Source of the DNA: a virus
Length of the DNA stretch: 30,957 bases
IMG/VR virus record: IMGVR_UViG_3300002835_000738
Location: 1 to 30,957 of that record
Strand: one strand, 5' to 3'
Below are positions 1 to 8,609 of the stretch, piece by piece. The notes under the pieces are model-generated. The model was not told the DNA's origin. It ran no database searches and saw nothing but the letters and a program-made list of their open reading frames with translations. Each line of letters opens with the position of its first letter. Positions within the stretch are counted from its first letter, which is position 1. A program made the translations under genes and the position numbers.

Positions 1-1443
1 TTTTCAGCAAATACAATTTCCGGACTACCTGTTATCGAAGCGTTTGCTGACTCCACCGTTAAAATAGGAAAGTATGGACAAGAAGCGATTGTCGTTTCTG
101 GATCTGGAGGTAATTTACAATTGTCAGGATCTATTGTATTACCTTCACTTGTAACAGCAGCAGATACCAATGTAGTTGTATTCAATACCACTTCAAAGAA
201 AATATCATATAACACTGCGTTGTCTTTGCAAGGTACTCAAGGTACTACTGGTAACACAGTTCAAGGAGCCGCAGGTAACACAATTCAAGGTTCATCAGGT
301 GCTACAGTTCAAGGAGCCGCAGGTAACACAATTCAAGGTTCATCAGGTGCTACAATTCAAGGTTCATCAGGTGCTACAATTCAAGGTTCATCAGGTGCTA
401 CAATTCAAGGTTCTGCAGGTGCTACAATTCAAGGTTCTGCAGGTGCTCAAGGTACACCAGGTACTACAATTCAAGGAGCAGCGGGTACTGCAATTCAAGG
501 TTCACCAGGTACTGCAATTCAAGGTTCACCGGGTACTTCCGTTCAAGGTTCACCAGGTACTTCCGTTCAAGGTTCTGCAGGTGCTCAAGGTTCACCAGGT
601 ACTGCAATTCAAGGTTCACCAGGTACTTCCGTTCAAGGTTCACCAGGTACTTCCGTTCAAGGTACCATAGGTACTTCTGTTCAAGGTAGTGCAGGAGCTA
701 ATGCCGGTATAACATCTTTTACTAACGGCGTTGATAACCGTGTTCTAACAGCAGCTAGCTCAACTACAATAAATGCAGAAGCTAATTTAACTTATGATGG
801 AACTACCTTATATAATACAATTGCTGATGGTTATGTGCAAGCTTATAAAGACGCAGATGAGTACGCTGCTTTAAGAAGTCTAGGTTTAATATACATTAAT
901 AGAGGAGGTCAGCAAATTGTTATGGACGCTCAGTTTGGTGGAGTAGGCTCAGGCCAAGCGGCTAGAATTACTTCAACTGGTAATCTAAATATATATAGTA
1001 ATAATACTGCAGGTACTGGAACTATAGGTGTATATGGTACTTTAGCAACTACCGGGGCTATTACAGCAACTGGAAATATTACAGCTTACTTCTCAGATGA
1101 AAGACTTAAAAAAGACCTAGAACCAATTGAAAATGCTTTAAGTAAAATTGATTCATTAAGAGCAGTAACTTATTACCAAAATGAAATAGCAGATAGTTAT
1201 CTTAAACCTAATACAGAAAAACAAGTTGGAGTTATAGCTCAAGACATACAAAAAATACTACCAGAAGCGGTAAAACCAGCTCCTTTTGATGTTATTACCG
1301 ATAAAGATGGTAATAAAACAAGCTTATCAGGTGAAAATTATTTAACAGTACAATACGAAAAAATAGTGCCATTATTAATAGCTGCTATTCAAGAGTTAAC
1401 TGATAAAGTAAATGATTTAGAAGAACAACTTAAAACTAAATAA
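1..1443 (+). CDS. Tail fibre with collagen-like repeats and C-terminal S74 chaperone domain (5' partial)
   Basis: The frame is already open at base 1, so the gene begins upstream of the window and the TTG at 121 is not its start. From about 229 to 708 it encodes octapeptide repeats of the form G-S-[SAP]-G-[AT]-[TAS]-[IV]-Q, a collagen-like fibrous shaft. A beta-rich region follows. From about 1093 comes an intramolecular chaperone/peptidase S74 domain: the Ser of SDERLKKDLEPI (codon 1093-1095) is the expected self-cleavage residue, followed by VGVIAQDIQKILPEAV and a terminal coiled coil (PLLIAAIQELTDKVNDLEEQ). In known S74 fibres this domain trimerises the shaft and then cuts itself off. The role is therefore host-receptor binding at the tail. 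The next gene starts 2 nt after the stop, so the two are probably co-translated. Domain assignment is firm; the receptor is unknown. Confidence 0.9.
   Translation, partial: FSANTISGLPVIEAFADSTVKIGKYGQEAIVVSGSGGNLQLSGSIVLPSLVTAADTNVVVFNTTSKKISYNTALSLQGTQGTTGNTVQGAAGNTIQGSSGATVQGAAGNTIQGSSGATIQGSSGATIQGSSGATIQGSAGATIQGSAGAQGTPGTTIQGAAGTAIQGSPGTAIQGSPGTSVQGSPGTSVQGSAGAQGSPGTAIQGSPGTSVQGSPGTSVQGTIGTSVQGSAGANAGITSFTNGVDNRVLTAASSTTINAEANLTYDGTTLYNTIADGYVQAYKDADEYAALRSLGLIYINRGGQQIVMDAQFGGVGSGQAARITSTGNLNIYSNNTAGTGTIGVYGTLATTGAITATGNITAYFSDERLKKDLEPIENALSKIDSLRAVTYYQNEIADSYLKPNTEKQVGVIAQDIQKILPEAVKPAPFDVITDKDGNKTSLSGENYLTVQYEKIVPLLIAAIQELTDKVNDLEEQLKTK
229..708 (+). repeat. Tandem 24-bp repeats encoding a QG-octad collagen-like shaft
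   Basis: About 17 imperfect 24-bp units occur in tandem, encoding octads such as GSSGATIQ, GSPGTSVQ and GSPGTAIQ. Two or three 18-bp hexad units (GSAGAQ) interrupt them. Neighbouring units are often identical at DNA level, especially the GSSGATIQ run near 330-410 and the GSPGTSVQ pairs near 530-660, which suggests recent unit duplication. Gly spacing alternates 3 and 5, so it is not a strict Gly-X-Y triplet helix. Repeat number could change by recombination without a frameshift. Confidence 0.9.
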
Positions 1444-1445
1444 AT

Positions 1446-2015
1446 ATGACATTACCAGCCTCAGGTGCTCTTTCTTTTAGTGCAATAAATACTGAACTTG
1501 GTAGAGCAAGTACTGCTACATTAGAATTAAAAACAGCATCCGATAGCGCTTATGTTGTTATTAATAGAAACTCAACCGCAGGATACAATATTTGGTATAA
1601 TTCAGTAGTAAATGGAAACAATTATTCTATAGATAAATTTTATAGTTATAACCATTCAGCTAATATATTATTTGATTACAGTTTCAGTAATAATTGTGCT
1701 GTGACTGTATCTAATATTGTAATTAGTTTTGGTTCTGGTAATACTATAGTGAATAGACCAACTCTTACTTCTGGACAAGAGTTAAATGGAGCAAATATAA
1801 ATACTAACAGAAGTGGAAATGGATGGTATGTATATTATTCAAATAATATTGCCGCTGGATATCTAGTAGATATCTATTTATATGATGCTGATACTGGAGA
1901 TGAATTATACTCGATATACGGGGATACAGCAAATACTCACACGGGTCAATCTATAGGCCCTACTAGTAATTACTATAGACATTTAGGATTAAATTTAACA
2001 TTTAATGATCCTTAA
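1446..2015 (+). CDS. Putative tail fibre/tip structural protein
   Basis: This 189-residue protein begins MTLPASGALSFSAINTELG. That matches an N-terminal signature (M-x-LPASG-x-[IL]-SF-x-x-[IV]N-x-ELG) I know from many phage tail-fibre or virion-attached proteins. The rest is rich in Asn, Ser, Tyr and Thr with short beta-strand-like stretches, as in adhesin tips, and has no recognisable enzymatic motif. It starts 2 nt after the fibre stop codon, so it is likely translated from the same message. It may form a distal tip or accessory fibre on the preceding shaft. The structural assignment is moderately sure; the exact position in the virion is inference. Confidence 0.72.
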   Translation: MTLPASGALSFSAINTELGRASTATLELKTASDSAYVVINRNSTAGYNIWYNSVVNGNNYSIDKFYSYNHSANILFDYSFSNNCAVTVSNIVISFGSGNTIVNRPTLTSGQELNGANINTNRSGNGWYVYYSNNIAAGYLVDIYLYDADTGDELYSIYGDTANTHTGQSIGPTSNYYRHLGLNLTFNDP

Positions 2016-2068
2016 GATATCTCTATAATAGCAACTATCTTACTTTAATTATTTTTTACTAAATTTAT

Positions 2069-2082
2069 ATATTTATATTAAA
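2069..2082 (+). promoter_or_regulatory. Late-promoter-like box ATATTTATATTAAA
   Basis: Exact copy of the 14-mer found seven times in this window, ending 9 nt before the ATG at 2092. It is AT-only, has a fixed orientation relative to genes, and shows no obvious -35 partner, as in T4-type late promoters. Its inner TATTTATA is the reverse complement of the T4 late consensus TATAAATA. Function is inferred from recurrence and position. Confidence 0.6.
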
Positions 2083-2091
2083 ATACCAATT

Positions 2092-2400
2092 ATGGCAATA
2101 GAAATCAACAACTTCAATCCTGTATGGAAATATGAAAATAATTCTTCAACAGAATATTCAGATGGTGTTTATATGTTTATAAACTGTGAAACTGTAAATA
2201 AAACTTCAATAAATATTAAAGCAGCTATTTATAATCAAAATCCGTCTATAATAGGAACAAAATTAAGAGGATATATAGTATATGATTTGGTTCCAATTAA
2301 TGTTGAAGGAAACTTATTAGGGCTATCTCATGATTATATTATAACTCAATTAACAACTCTTAATCCTGGAGTAACATTTACTAAAGTAGGTTTAATTTAA
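2092..2400 (+). CDS. Hypothetical protein, possibly tail-associated
   Basis: This 102-residue protein (MAIEINNFNPVWKYENNSS...) has alternating hydrophobic/polar segments typical of a small beta-sheet protein. It has no signal peptide, membrane segment or motif I recognise. An exact late-promoter-like box lies just upstream, so it is probably a late gene with its own start, next to the tail fibres. An accessory adhesin or fibre-associated protein is a reasonable guess from position only. The ATG at 2092 is chosen because the promoter box ends 9 nt before it. Confidence 0.6.
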   Translation: MAIEINNFNPVWKYENNSSTEYSDGVYMFINCETVNKTSINIKAAIYNQNPSIIGTKLRGYIVYDLVPINVEGNLLGLSHDYIITQLTTLNPGVTFTKVGLI

Positions 2401-2516
2401 ATCTGGATATTTAAAACTAAGTTATTATATTTTTTAGTAAATACAATTAAGCGGCGCGGTTCAGTCAATTTCACAGAAAATCAATTGAAAACTTATATGT
2501 TTTTAAATTGTTCTTG

Positions 2517-2549
2517 ATTTCTTCAAAAGAAATTCATATATTAATTAAA
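2517..2549 (+). promoter_or_regulatory. TTTCTTCAAAAGAA hairpin element plus late-box variant
   Basis: ATTTCTTCAAAAGAAAT (2517-2533) folds into a 7-bp stem with a 3-nt CAA loop. It is followed by ATATATTAATTAAA (2536-2549), a variant of the late box, and the ATG at 2564. The same TTTCTTCAAAAGAA core occurs at 30113-30126 and 30697-30710, each time a few bases before a CATAT-type box and a start codon. Recurrence in the same arrangement suggests a regulatory module; mechanism unknown. Confidence 0.45.
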
Positions 2550-2563
2550 AGTAAAATAAAGTT

Positions 2564-4279
2564 ATGTTAGTAAAGCAAGTAATACAAGCCGGGGGATCGA
2601 TTACTCCTTTAATAATTCCTAGTGAATTAACCGACGGCACTGGATTGACCAATCCTTCTATATACAATGACAATGGAAATCTTATTTTAAATCTGCGTCA
2701 TGTGCAATATACACTATACCATGCAGAAAACCAACAACAATTTCCGTGTCTATGGGGGCCGTTAGCATACTTAAACCCTGAAGATGACATTACGCTACGC
2801 ACTGTTAATTATCTTTGTCATCTCAATGAAAATTTCGAAGTATCAAACTGCAATCGTGTAGATACCTCTAAATTAGATATAACTCCTGTATGGGAATTTA
2901 TTGGATTAGAAGACGCTAGAATAGTTAGATGGAATGATAAATTGTATTTATCCGGAGTTCGTAGAGATACCAAACCAAATGGAGAAGGTAGAATGGAACT
3001 ATCTGAAATAGTAAACGATAAAGAAGTATCCAGATTTAGAATTCCAGCTCCAGGAAAAAACGATTCATATTGTGAAAAGAATTGGATGCCTATAATAGAT
3101 ATGCCATTTCATTATGTAAAATGGAGCAACCCTGTAGAGATAGTTAAAGTTGATATTGAAGCTAATACGTGTGAGACTGTATTCAATTCCGGAGCGTACA
3201 TTCCAGTTAATCGAGATATCAGAGGCGGTTCTCAAGTAATTACTTTAGGAGATTATCGAATAGCATTAACTCATGAAGTTGATTTGTACTTCAATGAAAT
3301 AGGTCAAAAAGACGCACAGTATTATCATAGATTTATAGTATGGGACAAATCATGGAATATAGTTCATACCTCTGAAGAGTTTAAGTTTTTAGATGCTATG
3401 ATTGAATTCTCTTGTGGTATGTGTGAATACAATAATGAAATTTTAATTACATTTGGATATCAAGATACCACTGCATTTTTATTAAGAATACCAATGAACT
3501 TCTTTAATAATTTACTAAGACTTCAGAATACACCTAAACAAAAATTTAACAATGTATGTCCAATAACGTATGTAAGTTTTATTACAGAAGCTAAACGAAG
3601 ATCTCAATTAGAATCTGAATTTGACGAATATAATATTTTAGATGTAAGTACATTTATATCAACTAAAGAAACAGATCAAGAACATAAAATAACAGGTCAG
3701 TTTGTCGATCTAATAGAACCACCGGCTCTAGGATGCACTGTATCACATTTGAAAGCTATCAAAAATTGGTATGAAGACTCAGACTCTGAATATGCTTTAT
3801 TTTTAGAAGATGATGTTACTTTACAAACTGCACAATATTGGAATTTTACATGGGAAGAATTTATCAATGAATTACCTTCCGATTGGGATTGTGTGCAATT
3901 AACATGTATTAAAGAAAATTTATCTGAAGTTAAATTGCGAGAGCGTGAATGGGATGATTGGTCTGTAACTGGATATATCGTAACCCGTAAATATGCTAAA
4001 CAATTAATTGACACTTATTTCAAAGAAGATAACACAATTCATTTATATACAAATGAAGGAACTACTTATCCATGTATTGAAAATGTCATTTACACTTTAG
4101 GTAAAGTATATTGCATTCCATTACTAGCAGAAAACATCAATTTCAATTCTACCTTTTATGGAAAAACTATAAATGAACCTCATAAACCATATCACTTGAA
4201 TTCAGCAAACTTCGTAATGGATTGGTGGAAACAAAATGGTAAACAAACTAATATTAAAGAGTTATGCAAAATTTATTAA
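2564..4279 (+). CDS. Bifunctional GH130-like beta-propeller / GT25 glycosyltransferase fusion
   Basis: 571 residues in two parts. Residues about 1-330 resemble the five-bladed propeller of GH130 mannoside phosphorylases and related phage or bacterial enzymes: GLEDARIVRWNDKLYLSGVR, then EKNWMPI, a GGSQ-like turn and a HEVDLY segment. From about 335 a GT25 (LPS-type) glycosyltransferase domain begins. It contains ALGCTVSHLKAIKNW, equivalent to the GCxxSH motif of GT25, and ALFLEDDV, the expected acidic nucleotide-sugar/metal site, and ends with a tyrosine- and asparagine-rich tail. The gene lies just after the tail fibres and overlaps the next gene by 16 nt, so the pair probably works together to modify a glycan on the fibre or on the host surface. 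Domain family is fairly sure; substrate and target are unknown. Confidence 0.75.
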   Translation: MLVKQVIQAGGSITPLIIPSELTDGTGLTNPSIYNDNGNLILNLRHVQYTLYHAENQQQFPCLWGPLAYLNPEDDITLRTVNYLCHLNENFEVSNCNRVDTSKLDITPVWEFIGLEDARIVRWNDKLYLSGVRRDTKPNGEGRMELSEIVNDKEVSRFRIPAPGKNDSYCEKNWMPIIDMPFHYVKWSNPVEIVKVDIEANTCETVFNSGAYIPVNRDIRGGSQVITLGDYRIALTHEVDLYFNEIGQKDAQYYHRFIVWDKSWNIVHTSEEFKFLDAMIEFSCGMCEYNNEILITFGYQDTTAFLLRIPMNFFNNLLRLQNTPKQKFNNVCPITYVSFITEAKRRSQLESEFDEYNILDVSTFISTKETDQEHKITGQFVDLIEPPALGCTVSHLKAIKNWYEDSDSEYALFLEDDVTLQTAQYWNFTWEEFINELPSDWDCVQLTCIKENLSEVKLREREWDDWSVTGYIVTRKYAKQLIDTYFKEDNTIHLYTNEGTTYPCIENVIYTLGKVYCIPLLAENINFNSTFYGKTINEPHKPYHLNSANFVMDWWKQNGKQTNIKELCKIY

Positions 4280-5514
4280 ACAATATCATACAGGATCCTA
4301 AAAGCGAAATATACAATTTCAATTTAGGTTGGTATTATGAACAACAAGGCCATACTGCGTCAGCATTATCATTTTATTTAAAAGCAGCTGAATATGGAGT
4401 AAACCGAGATATAGTATACGAGTCTTTAATTCGAATGTCTAAGTGTCTATCTAAACAAGGAAGAAGACCAGCAACTGAAAAATCGCTAATACATAATGCT
4501 ATCTCATATGAACCAACTCGACCAGAAGCTTATCTTATATACAGTCAATATGCTGAGTATCATAAAGATTGGCACGGGGCTTATACAATGTCTAATATTG
4601 GATTGCAATTTATTAACAATGCTAAACCTACTATTACTGACATTGGATATTTAGGAGAGTATGTATTGATATTTCAAAAAGCACTTTCTGGATTTCAAAA
4701 AGGATTAAGTAGAGAATCTAGATTGTTATTTTATAAATTAATTGATGATTATTCAAATGTTATGAATGAGTTTTATACAGCAGTAACATCTAATAATATT
4801 ATTAATATTGGAGCAATGCTAACCTTCAATAACAAATATACAGAGTCTAAATATTTCGATTTACGTTTTAAGTTTACAGAGGCTGATAAAATTAAAACTA
4901 ACTATGCACAAACTTATCAAGATATGTTTACATTGTCAATGCACAATGGAAAGCGAAATGGGACTTATTTAGAAATAGGATCAAATGATCCATTTTTCAA
5001 TAGCAATACAGCTTTATTAGAAACACAATTTGATTGGACCGGAGTATCAATTGATATTAAACAACCAGAAGTTGATAAATTCAATGCTCAAAGAAAAAAC
5101 CAAGCAATAGCAGTAGATGCTACTCAAATTAATTATACAGATTTAATTGCTAAACATTTTACTTCAATTGACGACAAATATGAAATTGATTATTTACAAA
5201 TAGATTGTGAGCCTGCAGAAACTACATATAAAATTTTAACAATGATTCCATTTGAAACTTGCAAATTCGGAGTTATAACATACGAGCATGATCATAGATG
5301 TGATGTTAGCAGAACATGTAGAGAAAAATCTAGAAAGTTTTTAACTGCTAAAGGATACAAGCTAATAGTAAATGATATTGCGCCTGACGATGCACATTCA
5401 TATGAAGATTGGTGGGTTCATCCAGATTTAATTGATACATCTATTATTTCAAAAATGGAATGTGTAAATGATCAAATTAAAAATGCAGAAAAATACATGT
5501 TAAATAAATTATAG
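4264..5514 (+). CDS. TPR-like N-terminal domain fused to FkbM-type methyltransferase
   Basis: 416 residues. Residues about 10-130 contain helical repeats with TPR features (NLGWYYEQQGHTASALSFYLKAAEYG; EAYLIYSQYAEYHKDW), a likely protein-binding scaffold. The C-terminal half, about 215-400, fits FkbM methyltransferases: GTYLEIGSNDPFFNSN (SAM-binding), DWTGVSIDI, DYLQIDCEP and VITYEHD. FkbM enzymes usually O-methylate sugars, which suits the glycosyltransferase encoded immediately upstream with a 16-nt overlap (translational coupling). A likely role is methylating the glycan made or remodelled by its partner, as decoration of tail fibres or masking of a receptor. Family confidence is good; the biological target is inference. 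Confidence 0.77.
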   Translation: MQNLLNNIIQDPKSEIYNFNLGWYYEQQGHTASALSFYLKAAEYGVNRDIVYESLIRMSKCLSKQGRRPATEKSLIHNAISYEPTRPEAYLIYSQYAEYHKDWHGAYTMSNIGLQFINNAKPTITDIGYLGEYVLIFQKALSGFQKGLSRESRLLFYKLIDDYSNVMNEFYTAVTSNNIINIGAMLTFNNKYTESKYFDLRFKFTEADKIKTNYAQTYQDMFTLSMHNGKRNGTYLEIGSNDPFFNSNTALLETQFDWTGVSIDIKQPEVDKFNAQRKNQAIAVDATQINYTDLIAKHFTSIDDKYEIDYLQIDCEPAETTYKILTMIPFETCKFGVITYEHDHRCDVSRTCREKSRKFLTAKGYKLIVNDIAPDDAHSYEDWWVHPDLIDTSIISKMECVNDQIKNAEKYMLNKL

Positions 5515-5789
5515 TCATTAATAAACGCTATTTTAATCAAAAGGTACAGTCGACAAACTTTTATCCTATAAGAGTACTTGACTTTAAAGATCGGCTGCAC
5601 AATCAAGTAATACAAGGATGTACGTATAGTTTAAATTGTAAATACAATGCAATCTAATAACAATAAACTAAAAAACAAATATTCATTTGTTAATCAATTA
5701 GTTTCAAAAGAACAGCCCATAATTATTAATGTACATTTTAAGTAATGTAAAATTTAATAAATTAATATAATAATATAAATAAATTAGTT
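5515..5789 (+). other. 275-nt non-coding region with several hairpins
   Basis: No credible gene is seen on either strand. Three inverted repeats stand out: CTTTTAT-CCT-ATAAGAG (5558-5574, one G-U); AACAAAT-ATTC-ATTTGTT (5674-5691, perfect 7 bp), nested inside AAACTA/TAGTTT arms (5665-5670 and 5699-5704); and TACATT-TTAAGT-AATGTA (5732-5749, perfect 6 bp). None has a clean T-tract, so they are poor terminators. I looked for a tRNA cloverleaf and found no T-arm. It may hold a structured leader or small RNA ahead of the sheath/tube unit, or only unconstrained spacer. Confidence 0.4.
5774..5781 (+). promoter_or_regulatory. TATAAATA, T4-type late promoter match
   Basis: TATAAATA ends 8 nt before the ATG at 5790. 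It equals the T4 late -10 consensus and lies in the same place where other genes carry the ATATTTATATTAAA box. In such AT-rich DNA an 8-mer match can be chance. Confidence 0.4.
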
Positions 5790-6059
5790 ATGTCAGAAAT
5801 CAAATTAACAGAACAAGAACTAAAACAAGTTCAAGAGCTTCGTACAAAATACGCAACAATCACTGCTCAATTAGGTCAGCTTAAAGTAGAGCAAATCATC
5901 GTTAACGAGCAAACCAATCGCTTAAGCGAGTTAGAATTGGAATTTACTAAAGAATATTTGTCTATTCAAACTGAAGAAGAAAAGCTAGCTGCAGCCATTA
6001 CTACTAAGTATGGAGAAGGCGAAATTGATGTAGAAACAGGAGTAATTACTGTACTCTAA
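5790..6059 (+). CDS. Small coiled-coil protein of T4-like phages
   Basis: An 89-residue, highly charged helical protein (MSEIKLTEQELKQVQELRTK...) with heptad-like spacing over about residues 5-70, then a short tail KYGEGEIDVETGVITVL. Proteins of this length with a coiled coil and a C-terminal KYGEG-I-x-x-x-TG motif are familiar as hypotheticals in marine T4-like phages. It sits just before the sheath gene with its own TATAAATA box. A structural or assembly role is plausible from context, but no function is known to me. Confidence 0.72.
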   Translation: MSEIKLTEQELKQVQELRTKYATITAQLGQLKVEQIIVNEQTNRLSELELEFTKEYLSIQTEEEKLAAAITTKYGEGEIDVETGVITVL

Positions 6060-6083
6060 TCTTCTGTTTGACCAAAACAAACC

Positions 6084-6096
6084 ATATTTATTAGTA
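6084..6096 (+). promoter_or_regulatory. Late-box variant ahead of tail sheath gene
   Basis: ATATTTATTAGTA shares the ATATTTAT core of the recurrent late box and lies 44 nt before the sheath ATG. This leaves a longer A-rich leader than for other genes. It is an imperfect match, so confidence is limited. Confidence 0.35.
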
Positions 6097-6140
6097 GATA
6101 AATAATCTTTTAACAACCAAATCTTAAACATAAAAACACA

Positions 6141-8558
6141 ATGGCAGAAAAAATCGTTAGCCCCGGTGTCTTTACCGAAGAAAAAGATTTGTCGTTCTTA
6201 CCTCAAGGAATTGCCGGTATTGGAGCAGCATTTGTAGGACCAACCACAAAAGGTCCAGCAATGATTCCAACATCAGTAACTTCATATAGCGAGTTCGTTC
6301 AAATTTTCGGTGATACCAATCCAAATTTATACTTACCTTACGCAGCTAAGGAGTATTTAGCAAATTCAGGACAATTAACAGTTGTTCGTACTTTACATGA
6401 TGATGGATATGAATTATCAAGTCCTTTAGCGTTAGTAGCTACTGGTTCATTTGGTTCTAGACATATTGCATTAATTCACCCTTCGCAAGTAGTTTCAGAG
6501 ACTACTGCATTTTATAATGGTACTACTCCATTGTTTCAAGCATCAGCATTAACTTCAAATATCTCAGGATCGTTCGTAATTAACGTATCTGGTTCATATA
6601 CAGTTGATACCGCTGCATTCCCTAACGCTGTAGGAAATGGATCTGCTATTTATAGTGCTTCATTAAATAGCTCAAATGCTAACTTTTTAACTAAAGTATT
6701 TAGCAAGACTGCTAACACAACTTCAACTCCAGGTTATTTGTATACAATGTTTACTAAAGCTGCATCAGCTTCATTAGCTGCTGACCCTGCTTGTACTATT
6801 TCTATTCAAACTGGATCATTTGATTTCACTGATGGTTATATGGAAGCTCAAACTCCATGGATCATTTCTCAGACAGTAGCAGCTGCTAATCAGAATTTAT
6901 TCAAATTGCATACTATCGCTGATGGTATTCATTCAAATTACGAAACTAAAGTTGCTATTTCAAATATCAAACCTGCTGGAACAGTAGCTGGATCTGAATA
7001 TGGTTCATTTACCGTAACAATTCGCGCCGTAGATCAAACTAAATTAAACGCAATTGGTTCTCCATATACAACTCAAGACTCAGATGTTCGTCCTAGTATA
7101 TTAGAATCGTTTGATAACGTTAATTTAGATCCTAATTCTGCAAGATACATTGCAAGAGTAATTGGTGACCAATATATGACATTTACTTCAGGTAAAGTTA
7201 TTGTATCTGGAGATTATCCAAGTAAATCTAAATATGTATATGTTGAAGTAGATGATAACGTAGCTAAAGGAGTTTATTCTCCAGAGTTAGTTCCTTTCGG
7301 ATTTGCCGCTTTATTTAATCCATTACCTTCAGCTTTTGAAAATATACCTTCTGCTAGTTTCGCAACTGCTCAAACTATCAATGGTATTTACAACAAACGT
7401 AAGCATTTCGGATTTGAATATGATTTCGTAAACACAGATAACATCAATTACTTAAAACCACTTCCTGCAGCAAATGCAACGATTGGTTCAAATGCTAAAT
7501 TCTTATTATCTAATTGTTTAGAAGATTCAACTTTAGGCAGTAATGCTATTGACTTAACGACAGCTACTTCAATTGACTCTCGTAAGTTTATTGTTCCTTT
7601 CCAAGGTGGTTCAGACGGTATTCAATCTAACCGTAGAATTTTAGTAGGAGCTGATATCGTAGCTGCAAATACTCAAGGATATGATTTATCAAGTGCAACA
7701 GCTGCTGATTATTCAGTATACAAAAATGCAATTGATGCAGTATCTAATCCTGATGAGTTAGACATTAATATGATAGCTCTTCCAGGTGTTATTCAAGATG
7801 CTCACTCTGCAGTAATTGATTACGCTGCTAATATGTGTATTGACAGAGGTGATACTTTCTTAGTATTTGATTGTGTTGGCTTAACTGGAAATATTGCTGC
7901 TGCTACTTCAGCAGTTGAAGCTTTAGATAATAACTATGCCGCTACTTACTACCCTTGGGTGAAAATTGTAGATGCTAATATTAACAAACCAGTATGGGTA
8001 CCACCAAGTGTGGTAATTCCAGGCGTGTTAGCTTTCAATGATAGAGTAGCTGCTGAATGGTATGCACCTGCAGGTTTAAATCGTGGTGGTTTATCAACAG
8101 TATTAGACGCTTATACTCGTTTAACTCACGCTGAAAGAGATGAGTTGTATGAAGGTCGCGTTAATCCTATTGCTACTTTCCCTGGTCAAGGTGTTTGTGT
8201 ATGGGGTCAAAAGACTCTTCAAGCTAAACCTTCAGCATTAGATCGTATCAATGTTCGTCGTTTATTAATTGCTGTTAAGAAATACATTGCATCAGCTACT
8301 AAGTATTTAGTATTTGAAAACAATACAGCAGCAACTCGTAACCGTTTCTTAAATATCTGTAATCCTTATTTGGAATCAGTACAACAACGCCAAGGTTTAT
8401 ATAGCTTTAAAGTTGTAATGGATGAAACAAATAACACTCCAGATATCATCGATCGTAACATTATGTATGGTCAAATATTCTTGCAACCAGCTAAGACCGC
8501 TGAATTCATTATTATTGATTTCAACATCTTACCTACCGGTGCAGCATTTGCTCAATAA
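6141..8558 (+). CDS. gp18: Tail sheath protein (gp18-like)
   Basis: An 805-residue contractile tail sheath subunit. The N-terminus is typical: MAEKIVSPGVFTEEKDLSFL, then GAAFVGPTTKGPA and a YLPYAAKEYLANSGQLTVVRTL segment. The conserved C-terminal sheath core is also clear: WYAPAGLNRGG, INVRRLLIAVKKYIASATKY, FENNTAATR and FILIDFNI-like ending IIIDFNILPTGAAF. The middle, about residues 90-480, is a Ser/Thr/Ala-rich insertion domain expected on the sheath surface. T4 gp18 is 659 residues, so this one is larger. Sheath subunits polymerise around the tube and contract on infection. A strong terminator follows the gene and the tube gene comes next, the standard gp18-gp19 order. Confidence 0.97.
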   Translation: MAEKIVSPGVFTEEKDLSFLPQGIAGIGAAFVGPTTKGPAMIPTSVTSYSEFVQIFGDTNPNLYLPYAAKEYLANSGQLTVVRTLHDDGYELSSPLALVATGSFGSRHIALIHPSQVVSETTAFYNGTTPLFQASALTSNISGSFVINVSGSYTVDTAAFPNAVGNGSAIYSASLNSSNANFLTKVFSKTANTTSTPGYLYTMFTKAASASLAADPACTISIQTGSFDFTDGYMEAQTPWIISQTVAAANQNLFKLHTIADGIHSNYETKVAISNIKPAGTVAGSEYGSFTVTIRAVDQTKLNAIGSPYTTQDSDVRPSILESFDNVNLDPNSARYIARVIGDQYMTFTSGKVIVSGDYPSKSKYVYVEVDDNVAKGVYSPELVPFGFAALFNPLPSAFENIPSASFATAQTINGIYNKRKHFGFEYDFVNTDNINYLKPLPAANATIGSNAKFLLSNCLEDSTLGSNAIDLTTATSIDSRKFIVPFQGGSDGIQSNRRILVGADIVAANTQGYDLSSATAADYSVYKNAIDAVSNPDELDINMIALPGVIQDAHSAVIDYAANMCIDRGDTFLVFDCVGLTGNIAAATSAVEALDNNYAATYYPWVKIVDANINKPVWVPPSVVIPGVLAFNDRVAAEWYAPAGLNRGGLSTVLDAYTRLTHAERDELYEGRVNPIATFPGQGVCVWGQKTLQAKPSALDRINVRRLLIAVKKYIASATKYLVFENNTAATRNRFLNICNPYLESVQQRQGLYSFKVVMDETNNTPDIIDRNIMYGQIFLQPAKTAEFIIIDFNILPTGAAFAQ

Positions 8559-8577
8559 TTAAAATTACAATAAAGAT

Positions 8578-8609
8578 AAAGCCTCTAGAAATAGGGGCTT
8601 TTCTTTTGT
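8578..8609 (+). terminator. Intrinsic terminator after tail sheath gene
   Basis: AAAGCCTCT (8578-8586) pairs with AGGGGCTTT (8593-8601), nine pairs with one G-U and a 6-nt loop, followed by TCTTTTGTTTTT. It lies 20 nt after the sheath stop and would separate the sheath from the tube transcript. Confidence 0.88.

Noticed and set aside
176-670. Open + frame rich in Lys, Gln, Val and Leu overlapping the tail fibre repeats
   Set aside because: It exists only because the 24-bp repeats lack stops in that frame; the product is a low-complexity repeat and the S74 fibre frame is clearly real.
229-708. CRISPR-like array
   Set aside because: The repeats are contiguous coding units without unique spacers.
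3697-4014. Antisense open frames opposite large genes (also at 14691, 18124, 18918, 23421 and others)
   Set aside because: Each lies wholly opposite a well-supported + strand gene and encodes nothing recognisable.
5540-5640. Possible tRNA in the non-coding region
   Set aside because: I searched both strands by eye for a T-arm (GGTTCGAATCC-like), anticodon stem and 7-bp acceptor and could not assemble a cloverleaf.
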